From Hebobacterum sp964559435 (GTDB lineage Bacteria > Armatimonadota > Hebobacteria > Hebobacterales > Hebobacteraceae), in NCBI GenBank assembly GCA_964559435.1, contig CAZLHI010000062.1, positions 1-13,657 on the forward strand: a DNA stretch of 13,657 nucleotides, in the 5' to 3' direction. Within the stretch, counting starts at the first letter, position 1. Each line of letters begins with the position of its first letter. This document shows positions 1 to 6,954 of the stretch, piece after piece. The notes beneath the pieces were generated by a model that saw only the letters and a program-made list of their open reading frames with translations, ran no database searches and was not told where the DNA came from. A program made the position numbers and the translations under genes.

Positions 1-50
1 ACCGATAGGGTATCACTTTTTTCCACTTCGGCCAACCTTTGCCGGTCACA
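1..50 (-). mobile_element. Possible IS21-type element terminus (partial)
   Basis: Read on the minus strand from 50 downward, this stretch begins TGTGACCGGCAAAGG and contains an A-rich block followed by GTGATACCC. That resembles the TGT-starting ends of IS21-family elements, which carry internal sites of the type A-rich/TGACCC; a clearer example sits at 13499-13657. The boundary at 50/51 coincides exactly with the point where similarity to integrase-type transposases stops in the gene at 51-815, as expected if another element inserted there. The rest of the element lies outside the window. The assignment rests on motif resemblance only. Confidence 0.33.
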
Positions 51-815
51 CCCCTTCGTGCCCGCATCTTCTAGCAAGGAGGCAGCGTGGAGGGTATACT
101 TGCTGTCCCGATCGTGGATCAGGTAGCGAGGCAACTCCTCGCTGACCACCGACAGATTCCGGAACTGCTGCGCCACCCAGGCCTCGCCTGGCGAGGTGGA
201 GACGTTCCAGTGGATGATCCGCCGCGTGCCAATCTGCAGGAAGAACACGACGTAGTAGGTCCGGAGCGTCGCCGTGGTCACCGTGCAGAAGTCACTCGCC
301 CAGATGAACCGGCCATAGTGGCGGAGGAACTGAAGCCAGCCCAGGCCGGCGCGCTGCCGGCGCTCGCGAGTCAGTCCCTGCTGCTTCAGGATGCGAGCTA
401 CGCTGCTGCGGCCGAAGCGGACGAACCCCAGCTTGCGCATCTCCCCGGCGATCTTGCCGTAGCCCATCCAAGGATTCTCCCGAGCGATGCGCACGACCCA
501 CTGCTCCATCTCCGGTGTAGTCACCGGGGGACGACCGGGCTTCCTCCGGGAGGGCAACCTCCAGTGGCGCTGCACGATTGCCCGGTGCCATCCCACCACC
601 GTCTCCGGCTTCACCACCAGCAGCGCCTCTCTCAGCTTCGCCTTGCCCAGCAGCAGGCTGGACAACACCAGCGCCAGCCGCTCGCCCAGCTGTCGCTGGA
701 GCACCAGCACTTGCTGGTGGAGTGCCAACACCAAACGCGCCTCCTCCCCGCGGAACACCAGCCCGAACATCAGGTAGAGAGGAGAAAACAGCAGCCAGAG
801 CACATACCAGAACAT
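51..815 (-). pseudogene. Integrase-type DDE transposase, 3'-truncated remnant
   Basis: The reading frame from the ATG at 815 down to 51 gives 255 residues of an integrase-core (rve, IS481/IS3-like) transposase. After a hydrophobic N-terminus (about 1-22) come the helix-turn-helix/linker motif VVKPETVVGWHR (68-78), a GRPP turn (94-97), and ENPWMGYGKIAGEMRKLG (113-130). The catalytic core begins at IWASDF with the first Asp at 175, and the second Asp is 235 in IHDRDSKY. The third catalytic residue (Glu) and the rest of the C-terminus are missing. From position 50 on, the frame stays open to the window edge but no longer resembles the family. Family members are usually about 350 residues, so this copy should be inactive. 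It is related to, but clearly different from, the transposase at 12683. No Shine-Dalgarno sequence is evident before the ATG. Confidence 0.8.
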
Positions 816-892
816 GGCTGGGAGGATGCGGCAGCGAGAGCGAGAAGTCAACCCGACGGCACTGAGCAACCAAGGCCCCTGGCTTCCTGGAT

Positions 893-914
893 GCCTCAGA
901 TTAGTTCTGGTACA
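893..914 (-). repeat. Candidate left end of the transposase-bearing IS
   Basis: About 100 bp upstream of the transposase start at 815, the minus strand reads TGTACCAGAACTAATCTGAG from position 914. It starts with TGT, as many IS481/IS3-type ends do, and lies at a plausible distance from the ATG. The matching right end would be outside the window or lost, so this could not be confirmed as an inverted repeat. Confidence 0.25.
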
Positions 915-1079
915 CTACGGCCCATGTGCCATACACGGTCGACAGTTCTGTGGAGCAACTACGCGCCCCTTGTCCGCCCTCAAGAACACCCTCACGCTGT
1001 CGCAGGTTCTCGGCGAGTAGTTCATCCGGCTCGGCCGCGGCCTCGGCCTCCTCGTGCACGCGCGGCCGCCACAGAGAAC

Positions 1080-1109
1080 GAGGAGGAGCGCCTAGCGGCG
1101 CTCCTCCTC
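1080..1109 (-). terminator. Perfect 13-bp stem-loop downstream of the pseudopilin gene
   Basis: GAGGAGGAGCGCC at 1080-1092 is the exact reverse complement of GGCGCTCCTCCTC at 1097-1109, with a TAGC loop. It lies 55 bp past the stop codon of the pseudopilin gene, so it would form in that transcript. There is no T-run on the 3' side (the minus strand continues GTTCTCTGTGG), so it is not a canonical intrinsic terminator. It could stabilise the 3' end of the mRNA or terminate without a U-tract. Confidence 0.5.
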
Positions 1110-1164
1110 ATTCAGTTCGCCGTGAAACTAGGTCGCCCTGCTGTGCGGCAACCTCTGATCGATT

Positions 1165-2247
1165 CTAGTACAGCGTCGGGACGTCCGGATAGTAGTCGTG
1201 GAATCCGCAGTCGGCGGTCGGCCCCCAGGGGGAGATCCCGTCAAGATCGCCCTCCGCTATCTTGTTGATCAGCGATTCGGACATCACCCAGCTTGCATGG
1301 CCGTCGAGGAACCCCAGGTTGACGCCACCGAGGTGCCTCGTGTACGGCTTACGCTTGTTGGGGTCCCTGAGGAAGCTCCCGTCGTTGGGCGCGTGCAGGA
1401 AAATGCAGTCCACGCAGCCGTCGTTCTCTGCGTTCGAGGGGCAGATCTCCCAGTCCGGTCCGCAGCATATCTCGTTGGAGCACTCTATGTTGCAGATGTC
1501 CGGATAGGCCGCGGTGCCGACGTTCTGGTCCTGGGCTTGGACACCAGCGTCGGAGATGATGATGTAGTTGACTGGGTCCACCACCGCAACCAGCTTCAGT
1601 CCGTGGTTAGCGCCCTCGTTGACACCGATCGACATGACGAAGGCCTTGTGGGCCACACCTACGCCACCCACAAAGGCAACCTCGGGCACAGCCATCCTAT
1701 TCTGGGCGATGCTGTCTGTGACCTCGCCGCCCCAGCCGTTCGGGTACGAGAAGTAGCAGGGGCCTATCCAGTAGTCAACATCAGCTCCCCAGTTGCCATC
1801 ATTGGCCACCACGTAGGAGAACCAGTCCACGCCTGGGATTATCCACATCGCGCCCGCAACGACCTTCGCACTCGGGCACTGCCAGACCTCGCGGTTCTTC
1901 ACGTACTCGTCCATCACCACCGGCCACCGCAGGTAGGGGTTAGTCTGGTTTGCGCACCACACACCATCGCCACCAGGCTCCGGCACTTCCTCCTCACCGG
2001 GCCCGGTCGCGAAGAAGTCTTGCACTTCCGAGCGATGCTCCCAGGGCGGCAGAACGTCGTTGTTGTCCGCTAGGTACATCTGGATTGCCAACGCAATGTT
2101 CTTCACGTTGGACAGACAGACAGCCTTGCGCGCGGATTCCCGCGCGCGGGCGAACACAGGAAACACCATCGCCGCGAGGATGCCGATGATCGCAATGACC
2201 ACCAACAGCTCGATCAAGGTGAATCCTCGGCGCCTACTAGCGATCAT
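1165..2247 (-). CDS. Prepilin-like secreted protein with H-X9-DG motif (DUF1559-type)
   Basis: A 360-residue protein. Residues 1-8 (MIASRRRG) form a type III prepilin leader cleaved after Gly8, followed by FTLIELLVVIAIIGILAAM (9-27), the hydrophobic helix used for export and assembly. The conserved Glu lies at +5 of the mature protein (FTLIE). Residues 32-46 (FARARESARKAVCLS) are typical of Armatimonadota/Planctomycetota members, and H305-X9-D315-G316 near the C-terminus is the H-X9-DG hallmark. The globular part is probably exported by a type II secretion or type IV pilus-like machine and left on the cell surface; its function is unknown in the family. Seven Cys (252, 256, 261, 262, 269, 278, 281) cluster just before the H-X9-DG region, which is unusual. 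The start is well placed: a GAGGAGGAGG-type Shine-Dalgarno (2254-2264) lies about 6 bases before the ATG. It appears monocistronic. Confidence 0.92.
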   Translation of the reverse strand: MIASRRRGFTLIELLVVIAIIGILAAMVFPVFARARESARKAVCLSNVKNIALAIQMYLADNNDVLPPWEHRSEVQDFFATGPGEEEVPEPGGDGVWCANQTNPYLRWPVVMDEYVKNREVWQCPSAKVVAGAMWIIPGVDWFSYVVANDGNWGADVDYWIGPCYFSYPNGWGGEVTDSIAQNRMAVPEVAFVGGVGVAHKAFVMSIGVNEGANHGLKLVAVVDPVNYIIISDAGVQAQDQNVGTAAYPDICNIECSNEICCGPDWEICPSNAENDGCVDCIFLHAPNDGSFLRDPNKRKPYTRHLGGVNLGFLDGHASWVMSESLINKIAEGDLDGISPWGPTADCGFHDYYPDVPTLY

Positions 2248-2959
2248 AGCACGACCTCCTCCTCAACATGGATGCGCTCTCGCGCCCAGCTCGCGCGATC
2301 AGTCAGCCCGAATGGTCCCGCAAGCGGCGAAGAGAGACCGCGTCACCTCCTTTCCTTCGCCCTGCGTGCCCCCGGGCGAATCCGCTCACCGGCTCAGGAC
2401 AGGGCGATCGCGAGCGATTTGCCTTGTCCGGCAGCCAGATGGGCTAGCAGTCAAACCGGCCTTTGTAGTAACCCATTGCTCATGAGCAGCAACGGTGGGG
2501 GGAAGTATCGACGTGGACGGTGACGTCAGCGCGAGAGAGTACCACTGAGCGACGCACGAGAAGACCCCACCTGTCAATCCCGCGCGCCTCGGGACCGCTC
2601 TGTCCGAGCCAGTAGAGCCTTGCCTCGTCACGAACCGTCATACGCGCGACTGCCCTCCCGCGCATTCTGACACGTTCGCTGTGCACGCTAATCGTACAGG
2701 GCTCGCCGCGCAGGGTCAATGTACCTGCCTCTGAGCATCCTGTACGAAAGTCTGATTGGCGTCGATCCAGGGGGCAACCGTCTCTATCGAGGGAGCCTGC
2801 ATGCCGGGGCCTGCTGCGCACCTGCGGCCGCACGTCAGGGGCTGGCCGCGAAGCCTACCCGGTCATGATTGGCTGGCCGTGTCTCACATCAGCACCGTTC
2901 TCCGCTCAGGCAGGCGCCCCTGCGCCCTTCCATTGCCTGGGCCATCAACTGGACCTGGG
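2248..2959. other. Long intergenic region, no gene seen
   Basis: This 712-bp stretch lies between the pseudopilin gene, whose promoter it should contain, and the 3' end of the GH4 gene. Several short open frames occur on both strands, but none has a Shine-Dalgarno sequence, recognisable motifs or plausible protein composition. The only structure noted is the 12-bp palindrome TGCTCATGAGCA at 2477-2488, about 230 bp upstream of the pseudopilin start. It could be a dimeric regulator site but may be chance. No convincing -35/-10 pair or intrinsic terminator for the GH4 gene was found. Confidence 0.6.
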
Positions 2960-4267
2960 TCAGCTCTGCAGCAGCTCGACCAGCTCCGGATCGCGCTCCA
3001 GCAGGTGATTGACCTCGCGCTCGGCCTCCTCTAGAGATGCCACCGGCGGCCAGTAGCCGTTGTGCATAGCGACGTGTCGATGGAGCACCATGTTCAGGAG
3101 CAGACCACGAGTGGGCTGTCTGGCAAGCGCGATCGCTCGTTCCGCCTCGGCCAGCCGCGGGTATATGACCTGCGCCATGAGGTTGTCAGGCAGACGGCCG
3201 ACGCGGACGCCTTGGATTCCGCGCTTGCTCACGACAGCGGGCACTTCGACCACGACATCGTCGGGAATGCCTGTGATGAGGCCATTGTTTGGTACGTTCA
3301 CCTGGAACTGCCCTCCAACGTCGTTCGCCAGGGCGTCCATGATTGGCACTATTTGCTCACCTGACTTCTCTGGGGGGAATATCTCCGTCACGCGAGCAGA
3401 GGGGTCGGCGGCTGTCTCGAACATGCGCCTGCGCTCTGCCTCCAGCTCGGCGATGTACTGACCCCATCCCTCCTCCGAGTCGAACCCACCCAGCGGCCCA
3501 TACCAGTGGCGCTTCGTCTCAGGGTCGGTGTGATACCACCATCCTCCTGCGCGCACTGTATCCCCAATCGGCATGAGACCGATCATCTTGTACTGGTGGA
3601 TGGCGGCGCGGGACATCTGGTTCTCCCAGTACTCGGGTCGGTAGCTGCGCCAGTACTCTTCTGCCTTCTCGGCTATCCATTCGTCGAGCAGTGGGTCGGC
3701 ATCTTTGCCGTTACAGAGGAACTGGGTGAGGAAGATGACGTGGTTGAAGCCCACAGCCTGCCACGTGACATCCTGCTCAGCCAGGCCGAGGATCTCCGCC
3801 ATCTGGTGGAACTCGTAGTGTCCGTGACACAGTCCCACAACCTTCGCTGATGTCTCACGCGTCATCAGAGTGCACCCCTCGAAGACGGGGTTGCCTGATT
3901 GCAGCAGCCACGCGGTTGGACACAAGCGTTCCATGTCGCGCGCGACGGAGAGGAAGAAGCGGAGGTTGTGGATGCTGGCGAAGCCACCTCCGCCGTGGGC
4001 GCCGACCGAGGCGGTATTGCTGACAAAGTCGGCCTCGTCCAGAGCAGTGCGCCGATCCGTGGTCTTCTCGAACCTGAGACCGATACCTATCTCGTCGGCG
4101 TACCGCGAGGCGAGACCGTGCACCATCGACACCCGATCCTCGTCAATGTCCATCAGGCAGACTGTGCTGTGCGCGAAGTTCTCTGTCAGGCAGAGATCGC
4201 GAACAAGGCCCAGTGAAAACGAAGCGCTCCCTGCTCCAATGACGCTAATCCTGACGTCACGTGGCAC
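2960..4267 (-). CDS. NAD+-dependent glycoside hydrolase family 4 (alpha-glucosidase/alpha-galactosidase type)
   Basis: A 435-residue cytoplasmic GH4 enzyme, closest by eye to the AglA-type alpha-glucosidases. The family hydrolyses glycosides by an NAD+ and divalent-metal dependent oxidation/elimination route. Visible landmarks are the Rossmann motif VIGAGSASFSLG (9-20), NPVFEG (126-131), the metal Cys in GLCHGHY (Cys147), the metal His in GFNH (His176), MPIGDTVR (232-239), SGEQIVPIMDAL (302-313) and GIPDDVVVEVPAVV (333-346). The 29-residue Cys-His spacing matches AglA as I recall it, but about 27 residues are missing between GAHG (89-92) and NLRFF (101-105), where AglA carries a GYYRG-containing segment. 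An ATG at 4345 is in frame, but the GTG at 4267 is chosen: it has GAGGAGG 8 bases upstream and starts just before the Rossmann strand. Divergent from the DUF6785 gene, with which it may share regulation. Substrate is not deducible. Confidence 0.9.
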   Translation of the reverse strand: MPRDVRISVIGAGSASFSLGLVRDLCLTENFAHSTVCLMDIDEDRVSMVHGLASRYADEIGIGLRFEKTTDRRTALDEADFVSNTASVGAHGGGGFASIHNLRFFLSVARDMERLCPTAWLLQSGNPVFEGCTLMTRETSAKVVGLCHGHYEFHQMAEILGLAEQDVTWQAVGFNHVIFLTQFLCNGKDADPLLDEWIAEKAEEYWRSYRPEYWENQMSRAAIHQYKMIGLMPIGDTVRAGGWWYHTDPETKRHWYGPLGGFDSEEGWGQYIAELEAERRRMFETAADPSARVTEIFPPEKSGEQIVPIMDALANDVGGQFQVNVPNNGLITGIPDDVVVEVPAVVSKRGIQGVRVGRLPDNLMAQVIYPRLAEAERAIALARQPTRGLLLNMVLHRHVAMHNGYWPPVASLEEAEREVNHLLERDPELVELLQS

Positions 4268-4740
4268 TCTTGATGCCTCCTCGGCCCCACGAACCTGATC
4301 TCGAGTGTCAGACCCTCGGTCGAGGGCGCCAACAACCGCGCGCAAGCGTCCGGATAGCGAGGTTGTCTGCCGCGTTCCTTGGCCTCGGACCAGGCTTGAC
4401 TTCTGACCACACCGATGCCATCCTGCCTGCGGCCCTCTGCCGCCTGTCTCGGAGAGGTGTTCCGTTCATCGGGGCTGTGAGAACGCGATCAGATTGGCCT
4501 GTGAGTGCCGTGAGACGGATTGCATCCCGCACCCCACAGCCGGAGAGGCCAGCAGGCCGTCGGGTACGGCACCGACTAGCGGCCATTCCGCCGTGACAGC
4601 GCCGCAGCCTTCTCTTCAGTCGCCACACGTGATGCCCGGTTTGACGCGTGTTCTGACGCGGGGTGCCCGCGCACTCGCGCAGGCTCTCTGTTGGAGGAGC
4701 CGATCCGTGATCTGACGAACAGAGGTGCTTCGGACGAGAG
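4268..4740. other. Divergent intergenic region with palindrome CCCTCG-GT-CGAGGG
   Basis: This 473-bp stretch separates the divergent GH4 and DUF6785 genes, so it should hold both promoters. The perfect 6-bp inverted repeat CCCTCGGTCGAGGG lies at 4313-4326, 45 bp upstream of the GH4 GTG. On the minus strand it fills the 17-base gap between a weak TTGTTG and a weak TCTGAC, so it could be an operator over a GH4 promoter, but each hexamer matches consensus at only three of six positions. Closer to the plus-strand gene, TGACGCG occurs twice (about 4640-4660). No gene or RNA was recognised. Confidence 0.4.
4276..4282 (-). promoter_or_regulatory. Shine-Dalgarno site that fixes the GH4 start
   Basis: GAGGAGG on the minus strand, 8 bases before the GTG at 4267. 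The upstream in-frame ATG at 4345 has no comparable site and would add 26 residues ahead of the Rossmann fold that do not look like the family. Confidence 0.6.
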
Positions 4741-6732
4741 ATGGAGCGCATAGCTGGCGGGGAAACCGAATCTCGGGAGAAGCCGGTCACGCTCATCACT
4801 CCTCGCGCAGTGATCGTGGGCGGGATCAGTGCCGCGCTTCTTGCGGCCATCAATCCTTACCTCGCTTTTGTCAGGCGCACCTGGGACGTCGGCTCCGGGT
4901 CGCTGCTCAGCGGTCCAGCGGTTGGTCTGTTTGCCCTTGTACTCATCAACGGCCTGCTGATTCGCCTGCTTCGGAATCGCGCGTTCGGCCGAGGTGAGCT
5001 GCTGGTCGTCTATGGGATGCTGATCGTTTCCGTCGGTTTGGCTATGCAGGGCGGACTCCCGTACATCGTCTCTGCTACGGTCTACCCCTTCTACATGGCC
5101 ACGCCGGAGAACGCTTGGGAACACATGATCCTGCCCCACGTCCCGCTCTGGCTGCGACTCACAGATCTGGGGGTAGTGAGCTGGTTCTGGGAGGCCGCAC
5201 CCAGGGGGGCTGCCGTGCCATGGCGCGACTGGTTTACCCCAATGCTCGCGTGGAGCGGATTCACCCTGGCGCTGATGGCCGCAATGTTCTGCCTGGGAGC
5301 ACTGCTGCGGCGAGACTGGATCGAGAGACAGCGCCTCGCCTTTCCTCTCGTGGACGTCCCTCTTGCCATGACCGGCGAGCACAGTCATCCCACCCTGCGC
5401 ACGAGCATCCTGAGCAGTCGCATCTTCTGGATTGGCTTCGCGGTGCCCTCGTTGGTGGCCGTTGTCTCGTGGTTCCATATGCTCTTCCCCGCGGTCCCCT
5501 CGCTCACAGTCTGGGATCTCCGAGTGGGACGCTACTTCGCGGGTATGCCGCTGCCCTGGCGGGTACTCGGAGACATGAGCGTTTCCATCGTCTACCCCGT
5601 GATAGGCATCACCGCTCTGCTGCCCGGTGAGGTTTCCCTCAGCCTGTGGCTCTTCTACGTCGTGTACAGAATCCAGTTGCTGGTGTGGGGAAGCTTCGGC
5701 CTGGCCGAGGAAGGGAGCACCTCGGCCGTCGCCATCAATCCGCGTCTCTTCATAGCCTTTGAGGAGGCCGGGGGCTTTATCGTGCTCAGCGCGGTCGTCC
5801 TCTATCAATCACGGGAGGCCATCCGCGGCGCCTGCCTGAGCCTGCTGGGGCGCGCCCGCGCGCAGTCCGATCCGTACGCACCCCTCGCTGGCCGCTGGGC
5901 CGTGCTGGGGTTCCTTCTCGCCAATGGCTTCATGCTCTGGTGGGCGCTTCGCGCCGGCATGTCGTGGTGGAGTTTCTGCGGCATTTTAGGGGTCTTCTAC
6001 GCCGTTCTGCTGGGAGCTTCCCGGCTCGTGGCAGCCGGCGGGGTGATGTTCGTCGACACCGGCTTCTTCCCCCGCGGCGTCATGCTCCGGACGGTCGGAG
6101 CGCTGCCCATCGGCCCCACCTCGCTTACCATGTATTCCTATCTGTCGTGCATCTATATGTATGACCCCATGAACCTGGCCATGCCCCAGATGATGAACGC
6201 CTTCAAGCTGGTACACAGCGGGCGACTGTCCGGCCGGGCATTCAGCCGGGCGGCAGCAGTGGCTCTCGTGGCAGTGATTGTTTTCGGATTGGCGGCGCTG
6301 CTGCAGATGATTCACCACGAAGGCGCCACCTCTCTCGGCTACTGGCCGTTCACTGACTACCCGGAATGGACCTTTGGCGAACTTGACGCCACCCTTCGCA
6401 CCCCGGAGCTTGCCGACAACTGGCTTCGCGCCGCCCTTGGCATCGGCGGCGGGGCCGCGCTCCTGCTGGTTTGGCTGCACGCCCGCTTCGTGTGGTGGCC
6501 GGTCAGTCCCGTCGGCTTCATCATTGCCAGCTCCTACGAAACCAATCGCTCGATGTGGGTTAGCGTCTTCATTGCCTGGGCGATCAGCACTGTGGTGCGC
6601 CGCTACGGAGGGCTGCGGCTCTTCCGCACGCTGCGCCCAGCATTCCTCGGCCTCGTCCTGGGCGATGTGCTCACAAAGGGAATGCTCGCCATCATCTCCT
6701 CGATCTTTGGCATCACACAGCCGATCGGATGA
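4741..6732 (+). CDS. DUF6785/DUF6784-family polytopic membrane protein, candidate solute transporter
   Basis: A 663-residue inner-membrane protein with roughly 13-15 hydrophobic segments, for example about 22-44, 54-77, 86-106, 166-187, 226-247, 281-316, 342-356, 384-402, 406-430, 500-524, 560-580, 605-619 and 632-655. The N-terminal portion looks like DUF6785. The last 100 residues look like DUF6784, with WWPVSPVGFIIASS (585-598), VVRRYGGLRLFR (618-629) and PAFLGLVLGDVL (633-644). The family has no assigned function that I know of; size and topology suggest a transporter. It is the only transporter-like gene in this carbohydrate locus, divergent from GH4 and convergent with the sulfatase-family gene, which suggests sugar or oligosaccharide uptake (inference). 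A stop in frame 10 codons upstream (4711) makes the ATG at 4741 the first possible start, although its Shine-Dalgarno (GGACGAGAG) is weak. No frameshifts. Confidence 0.85.
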   Translation: MERIAGGETESREKPVTLITPRAVIVGGISAALLAAINPYLAFVRRTWDVGSGSLLSGPAVGLFALVLINGLLIRLLRNRAFGRGELLVVYGMLIVSVGLAMQGGLPYIVSATVYPFYMATPENAWEHMILPHVPLWLRLTDLGVVSWFWEAAPRGAAVPWRDWFTPMLAWSGFTLALMAAMFCLGALLRRDWIERQRLAFPLVDVPLAMTGEHSHPTLRTSILSSRIFWIGFAVPSLVAVVSWFHMLFPAVPSLTVWDLRVGRYFAGMPLPWRVLGDMSVSIVYPVIGITALLPGEVSLSLWLFYVVYRIQLLVWGSFGLAEEGSTSAVAINPRLFIAFEEAGGFIVLSAVVLYQSREAIRGACLSLLGRARAQSDPYAPLAGRWAVLGFLLANGFMLWWALRAGMSWWSFCGILGVFYAVLLGASRLVAAGGVMFVDTGFFPRGVMLRTVGALPIGPTSLTMYSYLSCIYMYDPMNLAMPQMMNAFKLVHSGRLSGRAFSRAAAVALVAVIVFGLAALLQMIHHEGATSLGYWPFTDYPEWTFGELDATLRTPELADNWLRAALGIGGGAALLLVWLHARFVWWPVSPVGFIIASSYETNRSMWVSVFIAWAISTVVRRYGGLRLFRTLRPAFLGLVLGDVLTKGMLAIISSIFGITQPIG

Positions 6733-6857
6733 CCTGGCCCCTGGTGACGACCTCAGGCTACAGGGGGAGCGGGAAAGCGAGAACGCGGATGCAGCCAGCC
6801 GCAGAGGATTGCAGGGCTCACCGGGGAGAGTATCGAGGGGTGTGAGGGAACTTGCCA

Positions 6858-6903
6858 GACGAGGGGCCGCGGTCTGATCGCTGACCCCCAGCGCCGCCTC
6901 GTC
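6858..6903. terminator. Weak inverted repeat between convergent genes
   Basis: GACGAGG (6858-6864) and CCTCGTC (6897-6903) form a 7-bp stem enclosing 32 bases in the gap between the convergent DUF6785 and sulfatase-family genes. The location suits a bidirectional terminator, but the loop is long and no T-run follows on either strand. Confidence 0.18.
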
Positions 6904-6954
6904 ATCCTCTTCCTCGCGCCTCATGGATATCGCCACTCTGCAGAGCCAAGCTGT

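Noticed and set aside
292..873. 193-codon minus-strand frame overlapping the left transposase
   Set aside because: It is on the same strand as the transposase but in a different frame. The Ala/Gly/Pro-rich translation has no motifs, whereas the frame from 815 has all the transposase motifs.
915..1079. Possible short peptide or gene remnant ending LKNTLTLSQVLGE before the hairpin
   Set aside because: The frame reaches back into antisense transposase sequence, no start or Shine-Dalgarno is convincing, and a stop at 1018-1020 splits it from the following open stretch.
87..1268. 393-codon open frame on the plus strand over the left transposase
   Set aside because: It is antisense to the clear transposase frame, is rich in Arg/Pro/His/Gln and shows no motif. 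It is a by-product of high GC content.
1198..2073. 291-codon plus-strand frame
   Set aside because: It is fully antisense to the pseudopilin gene, which has a Shine-Dalgarno, leader peptide and H-X9-DG motif.
2521..4259. TGACGTCA palindrome at 2521-2528 and again at 4252-4259
   Set aside because: The second copy is inside the GH4 coding sequence. An 8-bp palindrome twice in 13.6 kb is weak evidence for a regulatory site.
4576..5808. 410-codon minus-strand frame
   Set aside because: It is antisense to the DUF6785 gene; the very hydrophilic His/Gln/Asp/Glu-rich translation is the mirror of membrane-helix codons.
5986..6936. 316-codon minus-strand frame
   Set aside because: It mirrors the C-terminal membrane part of the DUF6785 gene and has no recognisable domain.
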